DNA of 64,000 nucleotides. Origin: Pseudomonas sp. Bc-h. GTDB lineage: Bacteria; Pseudomonadota; Gammaproteobacteria; Pseudomonadales; Pseudomonadaceae. Of this stretch, positions 33,429-42,023 are shown in pieces. The stretch covers positions 1 through 64,000 of the forward strand of contig NZ_MUIN01000017.1 of NCBI RefSeq assembly GCF_002080045.1. Reading direction: 5' to 3'. A program made the translations under genes and the position numbers. Within the stretch, counting starts at the first letter, position 1, and each line of letters starts with the position of its first letter. The notes below the pieces were generated by a model, which had not been told where the DNA came from, made no database searches, and was given only the letters and a program-made list of their open reading frames with translations.

Positions 33429-36263
33429 TCAAGCGCTATCCCGTTCCAGCAATGGCTTCAGGTAATGGCCGGTGTAAGACTGCTTCATCTCTGCCACCTG
33501 CTCCGGGGTACCTGTAGCGATGATCTGACCGCCTTTGGAGCCACCCTCCGGCCCAAGGTCCACTAGCCAGTCCGCAGTCTTTATCACGTCAAGGTTGTGC
33601 TCGATCACTACCACGGTGTTGCCGTGGTCCCGAAGACGATGCAGCACGTCCAACAATTGCTGAATGTCGGCAAAGTGCAGGCCGGTCGTTGGCTCGTCCA
33701 GGATGTAGAGAGTCTTGCCGGTGTCGCGTTTGGACAGCTCGCGAGAGAGTTTCACGCGCTGTGCTTCACCACCTGACAGCGTTGTCGCTGACTGCCCCAG
33801 TTTGATGTAGGACAAACCTACGTCCATCAGGGTCTGCAGCTTGCGCGCCAAGGCGGGGACGGCGTCAAAGAAGGCGCGGGCTTCTTCGATGGTCATTTCC
33901 AGCACTTCGTGGATGTTCTTGCCCTTGTATTTGATCTCAAGGGTTTCCCGGTTGTAGCGCTTGCTCTTGCACACATCGCAAGGGACATAAATGTCTGGCA
34001 GGAAATGCATCTCCACCTTGATCAGGCCATCGCCTTGACAGGCCTCGCAGCGCCCACCCTTGACGTTGAACGAGAACCGCCCCGGGCCGTACCCGCGCGA
34101 GCGTGATTCAGGTACTCCGGAGAACAACTCCCGGATGGGTGTGAAAAGACCGGTATACGTTGCAGGGTTTGAACGCGGCGTCCGTCCGATCGGGCTTTGA
34201 TCGATGTCGACCACTTTATCCAGATGCTGCAATCCATCGATGCTGTCGTGGGTCGCAGCTTCCAGCGTGGTGGCGCCGTTCAATTCGGTCGCGCTGAGCG
34301 GAAACAGTGTGTTGTTGATCAGCGTCGACTTGCCAGAGCCCGAGACCCCGGTCACGCAGGTCAACAGGCCGATCGGGATTTCCAGATCGACATTGCGCAA
34401 GTTATTGCCGCGCGCTCCCTTGAGCTTGAGCGACAATTTCTTGTTCCGCGGAGTGCGCTTGGCCGGCACTGCAATCTTCACCCGACCGGACAGATATTTG
34501 CCGGTGAGTGAGTCGGGGTGCGACATGACTTCCTGCGGGGTACCTTCTGCGACGATGTTACCGCCGTGCACGCCAGCGCCCGGACCGATGTCGACCACGT
34601 AGTCTGCCAGACGGATCGCATCCTCATCGTGCTCAACCACGATCACGGTATTACCGATATCGCGCAGATGACGGAGTGTGTCCAGCAGGCGGTCGTTGTC
34701 GCGCTGATGCAGGCCAATGGAGGGTTCGTCGAGAATGTACATGACGCCCACGAGGCCCGCGCCAATCTGGCTCGCCAGGCGGATCCGCTGGGCCTCGCCA
34801 CCCGAAAGCGTGTCCGCGCTACGATCCAGCGTCAGGTAGTCCAGGCCCACGTTGACCAGGAACTGCAGACGTTCGCGGATCTCTTTGAGGATCTTGTCGG
34901 CAATCTCGCCGCGACGTCCCGTGAGTTTCAAGCCAGCGAAATAATCGGTGGCGTCCCCGATCGGCAGATTGGTCACTGCAGGCAGCGTCTTCTCACCGAC
35001 CCATACGTGACGGGCCTCACGACGCAAGCGCGTACCACGGCAATCAGGGCACGGCTGAGTGCTGAGAAATTTGGCCAATTCTTCGCGAACGGTGGCCGAC
35101 TCTGTCTCGCGATAACGGCGCTCCAGATTCGGGACGATTCCCTCGAACGGGTGCGCGCGTTTGACGATGTCGCCTCGGTCGTTCAAATAGCGGAAATCGA
35201 CGTTCTGACTGCCGCTGCCGTTGAGCAGGACCTTCTGTTGGTCTGCGGGCAGTTCCTTGAAAGGCACTTCAAGGCTGAAGCCATAGTGTTTGGCCAGCGA
35301 ACCGAGCATCTGGAAGTAATAGACGTTGCGCCGGTCCCAGCCGCGTATCGCGCCCTCGGCCAGTGTCAGTTCGGCATTGACCAGTCGTTTGATGTCGAAG
35401 AACTGCTTGACCCCCAGGCCGTCACAAGTAGGGCAGGCTCCTGCGGGGTTGTTGAACGAGAACAGCTTGGGTTCCAGCTCGCTGATGGCATGGCCGCAGA
35501 TCGGACAGGCAAAGCGCGCGGAGAAGATGATTTCTTCGCCCGGCTCATCGTCCATTGGTGCAACCAGAGCAATACCGTCGGCGAGCTTCAGTGCAGTCTC
35601 GAAGGACTCGGCAAGACGCTGCTGCAGATCGGCACGTACCTTGAATCGATCGACGACCACGTCAATGGAATGCTTCTTCTGTTTGTCGAGCTTCGGCAAC
35701 TCGTCTAGCTCGCAGAGCTTTCCGTTGACCCTGGCGCGGACGAAGCCTTGCGCGCGCAACTCCTCGAAGACGGCCAGATGCTCGCCCTTGCGTTCGCGAA
35801 CGACTGGAGCCAGCAACATCAGCTTGCTGCCTTCGGGCTGGGCCAGTACCAGATCGACCATCTGGCTGACGGTCTGGGCCTCCAGCGGGATGTCATGATC
35901 CGGGCAGCGTGGCTGGCCTACCCGCGCATACAGCAGACGCAGGTAGTCGTAGATTTCAGTGATGGTGCCCACGGTGGAGCGAGGGTTATGCGACGTCGAC
36001 TTCTGTTCGATGGAAATGGCTGGCGACAGACCTTCAATGGTATCGACGTCAGGTTTTTCCATCATCGACAGAAATTGCCGGGCATAGGCCGACAACGACT
36101 CGACATAGCGGCGCTGCCCCTCGGCGTAAAGCGTGTCGAATGCCAGCGACGACTTGCCCGAGCCGGAAAGGCCGGTAATGACGATCAGTTTGTCGCGTGG
36201 CAGGGTCAGGTCAATGTTTTTCAGGTTGTGGGTTCGTGCCCCACGAATCAGGATCTTGTCCAA
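33429..36263 (-). CDS. uvrA: Excinuclease ABC subunit UvrA
   Basis: UvrA (944 residues) detects DNA distortion for nucleotide excision repair and loads UvrB. It has two ABC modules: Walker A GLSGSGKS (31-38) and GVSGSGKS (about 643-650), with LSGGEAQR signatures in both. Zinc-finger cysteines occur in CPICG/CPTCDG and in CEACQGDG/CDVCKSKR. The start is a TTG (MDKILIRGARTHNLKN), preceded by GAGG at 7-nt spacing. I could not find a convincing LexA box in the 188-nt divergent region before the MFS gene. Confidence 0.98.
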   Translation of the reverse strand: MDKILIRGARTHNLKNIDLTLPRDKLIVITGLSGSGKSSLAFDTLYAEGQRRYVESLSAYARQFLSMMEKPDVDTIEGLSPAISIEQKSTSHNPRSTVGTITEIYDYLRLLYARVGQPRCPDHDIPLEAQTVSQMVDLVLAQPEGSKLMLLAPVVRERKGEHLAVFEELRAQGFVRARVNGKLCELDELPKLDKQKKHSIDVVVDRFKVRADLQQRLAESFETALKLADGIALVAPMDDEPGEEIIFSARFACPICGHAISELEPKLFSFNNPAGACPTCDGLGVKQFFDIKRLVNAELTLAEGAIRGWDRRNVYYFQMLGSLAKHYGFSLEVPFKELPADQQKVLLNGSGSQNVDFRYLNDRGDIVKRAHPFEGIVPNLERRYRETESATVREELAKFLSTQPCPDCRGTRLRREARHVWVGEKTLPAVTNLPIGDATDYFAGLKLTGRRGEIADKILKEIRERLQFLVNVGLDYLTLDRSADTLSGGEAQRIRLASQIGAGLVGVMYILDEPSIGLHQRDNDRLLDTLRHLRDIGNTVIVVEHDEDAIRLADYVVDIGPGAGVHGGNIVAEGTPQEVMSHPDSLTGKYLSGRVKIAVPAKRTPRNKKLSLKLKGARGNNLRNVDLEIPIGLLTCVTGVSGSGKSTLINNTLFPLSATELNGATTLEAATHDSIDGLQHLDKVVDIDQSPIGRTPRSNPATYTGLFTPIRELFSGVPESRSRGYGPGRFSFNVKGGRCEACQGDGLIKVEMHFLPDIYVPCDVCKSKRYNRETLEIKYKGKNIHEVLEMTIEEARAFFDAVPALARKLQTLMDVGLSYIKLGQSATTLSGGEAQRVKLSRELSKRDTGKTLYILDEPTTGLHFADIQQLLDVLHRLRDHGNTVVVIEHNLDVIKTADWLVDLGPEGGSKGGQIIATGTPEQVAEMKQSYTGHYLKPLLERDSA

Positions 36264-36451
36264 GGTGGCCTCGCACGGCGGGCGTCAAAACACAGGAGTA
36301 TACGGCGAAATACTGGATGGATGCACACTATCGAGATGCTTCCTGACGCGCATGCGAAAAAGAAAATTCCCGCGATGCGCGGCAATGCGTCGTATGTGCT
36401 GTACATCGATGGGACTGGTAGAATCGCCGCCGGTTCACATGAGGTTCTTCC

Positions 36452-37846
36452 ATGCACGATTCTCACAGCGAGCGCATGAGTGGCAGCGAAACCCGCGCGG
36501 CGGGCGGTCTGGCGCTGGTGTTCGCGTTCCGTATGCTTGGCATGTTCATGGTGTTGCCGGTACTGGCGACCTACGGCATGGACCTGGCTGGCGCAAGCCC
36601 GGCACTCATTGGTCTGGCGATTGGCGCATACGGCCTGACTCAGGCAGTCCTGCAAATTCCGTTCGGTATCATTTCAGACCGCATCGGTCGTCGCCCGGTG
36701 ATTTATCTTGGGTTGATCGTGTTCGCGCTGGGCAGCGTGCTGGCAGCCCAGTCGACATCGATCTGGGGTGTGATTGCCGGTAGGGTGCTGCAAGGCGCCG
36801 GGGCGATTTCCGCAGCGGTCATGGCGTTGCTCTCCGATCTGACCCGCGAACAGCACCGAACCAAGGCCATGGCCATGATCGGCATGACCATCGGTGTATC
36901 GTTTGCGATTGCCATGGTGGTTGGCCCCATTCTGACCAGTGCATTCGGTCTGTCCGGGCTGTTTCTCGCCACTGGCGGGATGGCGCTGATCGGCATCGTG
37001 ATCGTCGCGTTTGTCGTTCCGAAATCGACGGTGACCTTACAGCATCGTGAATCCGGCCTTGCGCGTCAGGCGCTGGGCGCAACCCTTCGCCATCCGGATC
37101 TGCTGCGTCTGGATTTGGGTATCTTCGCGTTGCACGCCATGCTCATGTCCAGTTTCGTCGCGTTGCCGCTGGCGCTGGTCGAGAAAGCCGGTTTGCCCAA
37201 GGAGCAGCACTGGTGGGTCTACCTGACCGCGCTGCTGATTTCTTTCTTCGCCATGATCCCTTTCATCATTTACGGCGAGAAGAAACGTCAGATGAAGCGG
37301 ATTCTGCTCGGCGCCGTGTTGGTGCTGATGCTCACTGAACTATTCTTCTGGGAGTTCGGTGACACGTTGCGAGCGTTGGTGATTGGGACAGTTGTGTTCT
37401 TCACCGCGTTCAACCTGCTGGAAGCCTCGCTGCCTTCGTTGATCAGCAAGGTTTCCCCGGCAGGCGGCAAAGGCACGGCGATGGGGATTTATTCCACCAG
37501 TCAGTTCCTCGGTTCTGCCGCTGGCGGCATCCTCGGTGGCTGGCTGTTTCAGCACGGCGGGCTGGATGTGGTGTTCCTCGGCGGTGCGGGTCTGGCCGCC
37601 ATCTGGCTGGCGTTTGCTGTTACCATGCGCGAACCTCCGTACGTGACCAGCCTTCGCCTGCCGTTGTCGCCCCAGGCCCAATGTGACGCAGGCCTTGCCG
37701 ATCGCGTGTTGGCCGTACGTGGAGTAACAGATGCAGTAGTTGTGGCCGATGAGGCCGCGATCTATATCAAATTTGACAAAGAACTGTTGGATCGGGCGTC
37801 TTTCGACGAAGTGGTCAATCCAGCGTCGGAAACGGTTGAAGCCTAG
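36452..37846 (+). CDS. YajR-family MFS transporter with C-terminal YAM domain
   Basis: The 464-residue product has twelve predicted membrane segments and an MFS motif A (GIISDRIGRRPVI, near residues 71-83). After the last helix, about 65 residues form a compact soluble domain (GVTDAVVVADEAAIYIKFD), which matches the ferredoxin-like YAM domain known from E. coli YajR. The substrate is unknown. The gene lies 9 nt before ssb and is probably cotranscribed with it, as PA4233-PA4232 in P. aeruginosa. Confidence 0.88.
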   Translation: MHDSHSERMSGSETRAAGGLALVFAFRMLGMFMVLPVLATYGMDLAGASPALIGLAIGAYGLTQAVLQIPFGIISDRIGRRPVIYLGLIVFALGSVLAAQSTSIWGVIAGRVLQGAGAISAAVMALLSDLTREQHRTKAMAMIGMTIGVSFAIAMVVGPILTSAFGLSGLFLATGGMALIGIVIVAFVVPKSTVTLQHRESGLARQALGATLRHPDLLRLDLGIFALHAMLMSSFVALPLALVEKAGLPKEQHWWVYLTALLISFFAMIPFIIYGEKKRQMKRILLGAVLVLMLTELFFWEFGDTLRALVIGTVVFFTAFNLLEASLPSLISKVSPAGGKGTAMGIYSTSQFLGSAAGGILGGWLFQHGGLDVVFLGGAGLAAIWLAFAVTMREPPYVTSLRLPLSPQAQCDAGLADRVLAVRGVTDAVVVADEAAIYIKFDKELLDRASFDEVVNPASETVEA

Positions 37847-37855
37847 GAGAACGTT

Positions 37856-38380
37856 ATGGCCCGTGGGGTTAACAAAGTCATATTGGTCGGCACATGCGGC
37901 CAGGATCCCGAAGTTCGCTACTTGCCTAACGGTAATGCCGTGACCAACCTGAGTCTGGCGACAAGCGAACAGTGGACCGACAAGCAAACCGGTCAGAAGG
38001 TCGAGAAGACCGAGTGGCACCGCGTTTCGATGTTCGGCAAGGTTGCCGAGATTGCCGGTGAGTACCTGCGCAAGGGTTCGCAGGTCTACATCGAAGGCAA
38101 GCTGCAGACTCGCGAGTGGGAAAAAGACGGCATCAAGCGTTACACCACTGAAATCGTTGTGGACATGCAGGGCACCATGCAACTGCTGGGCGGTCGTCCA
38201 CAGGGCGACAATGCTCAGCAAGGCCAGGGCGGTGGTGGTTATCAGAACTCCGCGCCTCGTCCACAGCAATCGCGTCCTCAGGCTGCTCCTCAGCCACAGC
38301 GCGAGTCGCGTCCCGCTCCGCAACAGGCGCCACAACCGGCCCCTGATTTCGACAGCTTCGATGACGATATCCCGTTCTGA
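37856..38380 (+). CDS. ssb: Single-stranded DNA-binding protein
   Basis: SSB (174 residues) coats single-stranded DNA in replication and repair. The OB fold (about 1-110) is followed by a Gln/Pro-rich linker and the acidic tip FDDDIPF that recruits partner proteins. It appears to depend on transcription from the MFS gene upstream, since only 9 nt separate them. It is followed by a strong terminator. Confidence 0.98.
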   Translation: MARGVNKVILVGTCGQDPEVRYLPNGNAVTNLSLATSEQWTDKQTGQKVEKTEWHRVSMFGKVAEIAGEYLRKGSQVYIEGKLQTREWEKDGIKRYTTEIVVDMQGTMQLLGGRPQGDNAQQGQGGGGYQNSAPRPQQSRPQAAPQPQRESRPAPQQAPQPAPDFDSFDDDIPF

Positions 38381-38412
38381 TCCCACGGGATCGAACGCGG
38401 TAGCGACAAAGC

Positions 38413-38451
38413 AAAAGCCCCCGAACAGTTGCGCCTGTCGGGGGCTTTTTT
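38413..38451. terminator. Terminator between ssb and the DUF1348 gene
   Basis: A GC-rich stem (about 38413-38428 with 38435-38447, one bulge) with a seven-T tail. It also offers an A-rich arm for the opposite strand, suiting the convergent genes. Confidence 0.9.
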
Positions 38452-38470
38452 TGTGAAGTCTGCGCGCGGA

Positions 38471-38947
38471 TTACAACCCCAGATCCGACAGGCCTGGATG
38501 ATCATCCGGACGACGACCCAGCGGCCAATGAAACTTGCGCTCTGATTCCTTGATCGGCAAATCGTTGATGCAGGCGAAGCGGTTTGCCATCAGCCCGTCT
38601 TCTGCAAACTCCCAGTTCTCGTTGCCGTACGAGCGGTACCAGTTGCCCGAGTCATCGTGCCACTCGTAGGCATAACGCACGGCGATGCGGTTGTCGGTGA
38701 ACGCCCACAACTCCTTGATCAGACGGTAATCGAGCTCCTTCTTCCATTTGCGGGTCAGGAAGGCCTTGGCTTCTTCGCGGTTTGTGGCGAATTCGGCGCG
38801 GTTACGCCACTTGGTGTCGAGGGTGTAAGCCAACGAAACCTTTTCCGCATCACGGCTGTTCCAGCCATCTTCGGCCAGGCGGACCTTTTCGATAGCCGAT
38901 TCGCGGGTAAAGGGGGGAAGCGGCGGGCGAGTTTGTGCGTTGGACAT
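38471..38947 (-). CDS. DUF1348 protein (NTF2/SnoaL-like fold)
   Basis: The 158-residue soluble protein fits the DUF1348 family, small alpha+beta cone proteins of the NTF2-like superfamily. Motifs include PPFTRESAIEKVRLAEDGWNS at the N-terminus, WRNRAEF and a C-terminal KFHWPLGRRPDDHPGL. The biochemical function is not known. It lies 62 nt downstream of the TetR gene on the same strand and is probably in its operon. It may therefore be the effector-response gene of that regulator. Confidence 0.85.
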   Translation of the reverse strand: MSNAQTRPPLPPFTRESAIEKVRLAEDGWNSRDAEKVSLAYTLDTKWRNRAEFATNREEAKAFLTRKWKKELDYRLIKELWAFTDNRIAVRYAYEWHDDSGNWYRSYGNENWEFAEDGLMANRFACINDLPIKESERKFHWPLGRRPDDHPGLSDLGL

Positions 38948-39009
38948 GGCGAAGCCTCCAGACAGTGATCAGTTCAGCGGTTAATAAAGCGTTCTTGAAA
39001 CTCAGGCTT

Positions 39010-39579
39010 CTACGGCGAAGCCTGTTTCAGCAACAGCTGGGCAACATCCCTGGCGCTGTCGGCAGCATCGTAGTCGCCCATGACGCGGGCCACGGTGATG
39101 GCGCCTTCCATGAGAATCAGCAGCTGTCTGGCCAGCACTGACGGCTGCTCGACATTCAACTGCTCGCACAGCTCAAGCGTGTAATCGAACAACTTCTGTT
39201 TGTGCAGCTTGGCGATCAACCGGATCGGATCATTGGGGTCGCCAACTTCTCCGGCGGTGTTGATGAACGCACAGCCGCGAAACCCTTCGGACTCAAACCA
39301 GCCTTTGAGCACCGCGAACATGTTGAGGATGCGCGCATCAGGTGTTTCAGCCCTGTCGGACTCGGTTCTGAACCAGTGCATCCAGCGCACGTCGCGGGCA
39401 TTGAGCGCAGCGGCGGCGATTTCGTCCTTGGTGGCGAAGTAACGGTAGATGCTTTTTCTGGCGACGCCGGATGTCTTCACCAGGAGATCCATGCCGGTGG
39501 CGTGGATGCCGTTCTGATAGATGAGTTGCTCGGCGGTCGCGAGGATCTTTTCGCGTGTTTCGGTCGTCGATGGGTTCAT
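39010..39579 (-). CDS. TetR-family transcriptional regulator
   Basis: From the ATG at 39579 the product has 189 residues. A TetR helix-turn-helix spans about residues 26-49 (GIHATGMDLLVKTSGVARKSIYRYF), followed by an all-helical ligand domain. Longer in-frame starts exist at 39609 (ATG) and 39615 (TTG), but these lie in a promoter spacer that contains a perfect 14-bp palindrome, and none has a Shine-Dalgarno site. The ATG at 39579 lies about 8 nt after a -10 box, which suggests a leaderless mRNA. The regulator very likely represses itself and the DUF1348 gene. Confidence 0.88.
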   Translation of the reverse strand: MNPSTTETREKILATAEQLIYQNGIHATGMDLLVKTSGVARKSIYRYFATKDEIAAAALNARDVRWMHWFRTESDRAETPDARILNMFAVLKGWFESEGFRGCAFINTAGEVGDPNDPIRLIAKLHKQKLFDYTLELCEQLNVEQPSVLARQLLILMEGAITVARVMGDYDAADSARDVAQLLLKQASP

Positions 39580-39586
39580 GGGATTT

Positions 39587-39615
39587 AAGGTAGAACGATC
39601 GTTCTCCATGGTCAA
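39587..39615 (-). promoter_or_regulatory. tetR promoter with palindromic operator in the spacer
   Basis: On the minus strand: TTGACC (39615-39610), a 17-bp spacer and TACCTT (39592-39587). The spacer holds the perfect palindrome AGAACGATCGTTCT (39592-39605). An operator between -35 and -10 is the classic layout for TetR autorepression. Confidence 0.75.
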
Positions 39616-39768
39616 GCGACTTTTGAGAAATGATCTTTTTCGCGGGTCGGAGTGGCTGATCGCAAACGAAGCTTTGCGCTGAAAAGCGAACTTGCCCGGT
39701 GAAATTCGATCAGTTTCTTTGGGCCCTGAATGCGTCGGGCCTCAAGACTGAAAGGAGTGACCTGCGTT

Positions 39769-41925
39769 TTGCCGAACTTCAAATCCGTCCTGCTGCTGTG
39801 TCTGACGCTCTGCGTCGCAAGTTTCAACGTTCTGGCGGCCGACGCACCTGCCGCAAGTACCGCTCAATCCGCTGCGCCCGCCGACTCTGCGCCCGCGGCC
39901 GTACCTGCCAAGCCTGAGATTTTGGTGAAGGGCGGGCTTCTCGGGGTCATCAGCTCCAGCATCGACAGCGTGCAGGACAAGCTGGATCTGGACGGCAATC
40001 TGTTCGACTCCTGGCGTTTACGTGCAGACCGCGCTGCAGACGAACTCGATACGCTGGTCAACAAGCCGCTGGCGCGTACACCGTGGAGCATCACCAGTGA
40101 CTTCCTGATTCTCTCAGTGGTGTGGATGGGTGCCTTTGTGCTGCTCAACCGCGTCGCGACTTTCATGGTCTCGCGCATGTCGCGGCACCGTTTGTTGGTC
40201 AGGCGCGAGCGGACCCGCGGGGTACTGGGTTATATCCTGCCGTTCACCATTGCGGCCCTCATATGTCTGCCGCTGACGCTGTATGTCAGTCATTTCATGT
40301 CTCCGTCCATCGGGCGTGCGCTGGCGTTGTGCCTGGCGTATTCGACCAGCAGCGGCATTTTCTCGACCTCGGTGTTGCTGTCGGTGATCGTGCTGTTCAA
40401 CTCCGGGCACAAACGGACGGCTGTGCGCATCATTCGTGGCTACGCGCCGCATCCGTTGTTCATCATCGGGTTCCTCGCAGCATTGAGTGATGCACTGACC
40501 AGCCCGCAGATTTCCCGGCAGTTCGGGGGCAACGTCACCACCAGCGTGGCGGCGTTTACCGGTCTGATGGCGTCGGTGATGTTCTGCATGGTGGTGATTC
40601 GCATGCGGCGGCCAGTGGCGCACCTGATTCGCAATCGGCCGCTGAGTGCTCGCCTTGCAAGGCCTGCGTTGCAGCAGACGCTGAAGATATTCTCGAGCCT
40701 GTGGCACTTGCCGATTCTGCTGATGATTCTGGTCTCGGCGGTCAATCTGATCGGTGCGGGGGAGGACAGTCAGGAGGCTTTGCGTTGCGCTCTGCTGACC
40801 ACGGTTCTGCTGATTGGCACGGTGTTTCTCAGCACGCTGTTCCAGCACATGTTCAAACCTGCGCAGGCGCGTACCGGCAGTGTCTACAGAGAGCGCCTCC
40901 TGAGCCTCTTGCACGCAGTACTGCGTATCGCCCTGGCGGTGGGATTCATTGAAGTACTGGGCCGGATCTGGGGTTTTTCGCCGTTCGAATTCGCGCAACG
41001 CAACGCGCTGGGCAAAGTGATCAGTGATTCGCTGAGCAGCATCGGGTTGATCTTTCTGGTGACGTGGCTGCTCTGGGTGGTGATGGACACGGCGATTCAG
41101 GAAGCGCTCAAGCCACCGACCAATAGTCGCTCCTCGCGCCAGCCCAGCACACGGGTCAAAACCATCCTGCCGTTGCTGCGCAATGCCATGAAAATAATCC
41201 TGGTGGTGATCTGCACCATCACCACCATGGCTAATCTGGGAATCAACGTCGCGCCACTGCTGGCCGGTGCCGGGGTCGTCGGTCTGGCGATCGGTTTCGG
41301 TTCCCAGCAACTGGTCCAGGACGTCATCACCGGTCTGTTCATCATCATCGAAGACACCATTTCCATCGGCGATTGGGTGGTGCTGGACTCCGGCCATGCG
41401 GGCACCGTGGAAAGCCTGACCATCCGCACGTTGCGCCTGCGTGACGGCAAGGGGTTCGTGCATTCGGTTCCGTTCGGGCAGATCAAGGCGGTCACCAACC
41501 AGTCCCGGCAATTCGCCTACGCGTTTTTCTCGTTCCAGTTCACCTACGACTCGGACGTGGATTGCGCGACGTCGCTCATTCGTGAAGCCGGGCAGGCGAT
41601 CAGCGATGACTTCTTGCTGGCGAGCAAGCTGCAAGGGCCGCTGGAAGTTTTCGGGCTGGACCGCATGGACATGAACGGCATTGTGATCACCGCGCAGTTC
41701 CGGACTTCATCGGGTGGGCAATACGCGGTGAGCCGAGCGTTCAACGACAAGCTCAAACGTCTTGTGGATAAGTCGACGGACGTGCGCTTCGCGCAAACTT
41801 ACCCACAGCTGGTCATGAGCCCGCATAACGGGCAAATGCTGCCGATGGATGAGGATGACGAGCGACAACCGTTGCCTGGCAAGGCGTCGGTGGTGAACAA
41901 GGATGGGTCAGAGAGCCCGGTTTGA
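39769..41925 (+). CDS. MscS-family mechanosensitive channel (YbiO-like)
   Basis: The 718-residue inner-membrane protein has an N-terminal signal peptide, an Ala/Pro-rich periplasmic stretch, about eleven membrane segments and a C-terminal MscS core. The pore-lining helix and beta domain are visible in LLAGAGVVGLAIGFGSQQ and IIEDTISIGDWV (about residues 505-545). MscS-type channels release osmolytes on hypo-osmotic shock. Size and layout fit E. coli YbiO best. I chose a TTG start at 39769, which has an AAGGAG at 39752-39757 and begins the signal peptide; an ATG at 39730 has no ribosome site. Confidence 0.85.
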   Translation: MPNFKSVLLLCLTLCVASFNVLAADAPAASTAQSAAPADSAPAAVPAKPEILVKGGLLGVISSSIDSVQDKLDLDGNLFDSWRLRADRAADELDTLVNKPLARTPWSITSDFLILSVVWMGAFVLLNRVATFMVSRMSRHRLLVRRERTRGVLGYILPFTIAALICLPLTLYVSHFMSPSIGRALALCLAYSTSSGIFSTSVLLSVIVLFNSGHKRTAVRIIRGYAPHPLFIIGFLAALSDALTSPQISRQFGGNVTTSVAAFTGLMASVMFCMVVIRMRRPVAHLIRNRPLSARLARPALQQTLKIFSSLWHLPILLMILVSAVNLIGAGEDSQEALRCALLTTVLLIGTVFLSTLFQHMFKPAQARTGSVYRERLLSLLHAVLRIALAVGFIEVLGRIWGFSPFEFAQRNALGKVISDSLSSIGLIFLVTWLLWVVMDTAIQEALKPPTNSRSSRQPSTRVKTILPLLRNAMKIILVVICTITTMANLGINVAPLLAGAGVVGLAIGFGSQQLVQDVITGLFIIIEDTISIGDWVVLDSGHAGTVESLTIRTLRLRDGKGFVHSVPFGQIKAVTNQSRQFAYAFFSFQFTYDSDVDCATSLIREAGQAISDDFLLASKLQGPLEVFGLDRMDMNGIVITAQFRTSSGGQYAVSRAFNDKLKRLVDKSTDVRFAQTYPQLVMSPHNGQMLPMDEDDERQPLPGKASVVNKDGSESPV

Positions 41926-41979
41926 GCTGGGCATTTTTAGCAGTCTGGCTTGCTGGCGTGGGCGGTTTTGAAATCCTTG

Positions 41980-42004
41980 CTGCTGGCAACCCGGACCGCT
42001 ACAG
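41980..42004 (-). repeat. REP-type palindromic repeat
   Basis: Read on the minus strand it begins CTGTAGCGGTCCGGGTTGCC and matches the repeat at 48352 at about 20 of 25 positions. A diverged partner (CTGGCTTGCTGGCG) lies at 41945-41958. An additional 9-bp perfect hairpin joins 41991-41999 with 42012-42020. It sits between convergent genes. Confidence 0.65.
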
Positions 42005-42023
42005 AATTGAGGCGGTCCGGCGA

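Noticed and set aside
36264..36451. Possible LexA (SOS) box between uvrA and the MFS gene
   Set aside because: CTG and CAG-like pieces occur but none at the CTGT-N8-ACAG spacing.
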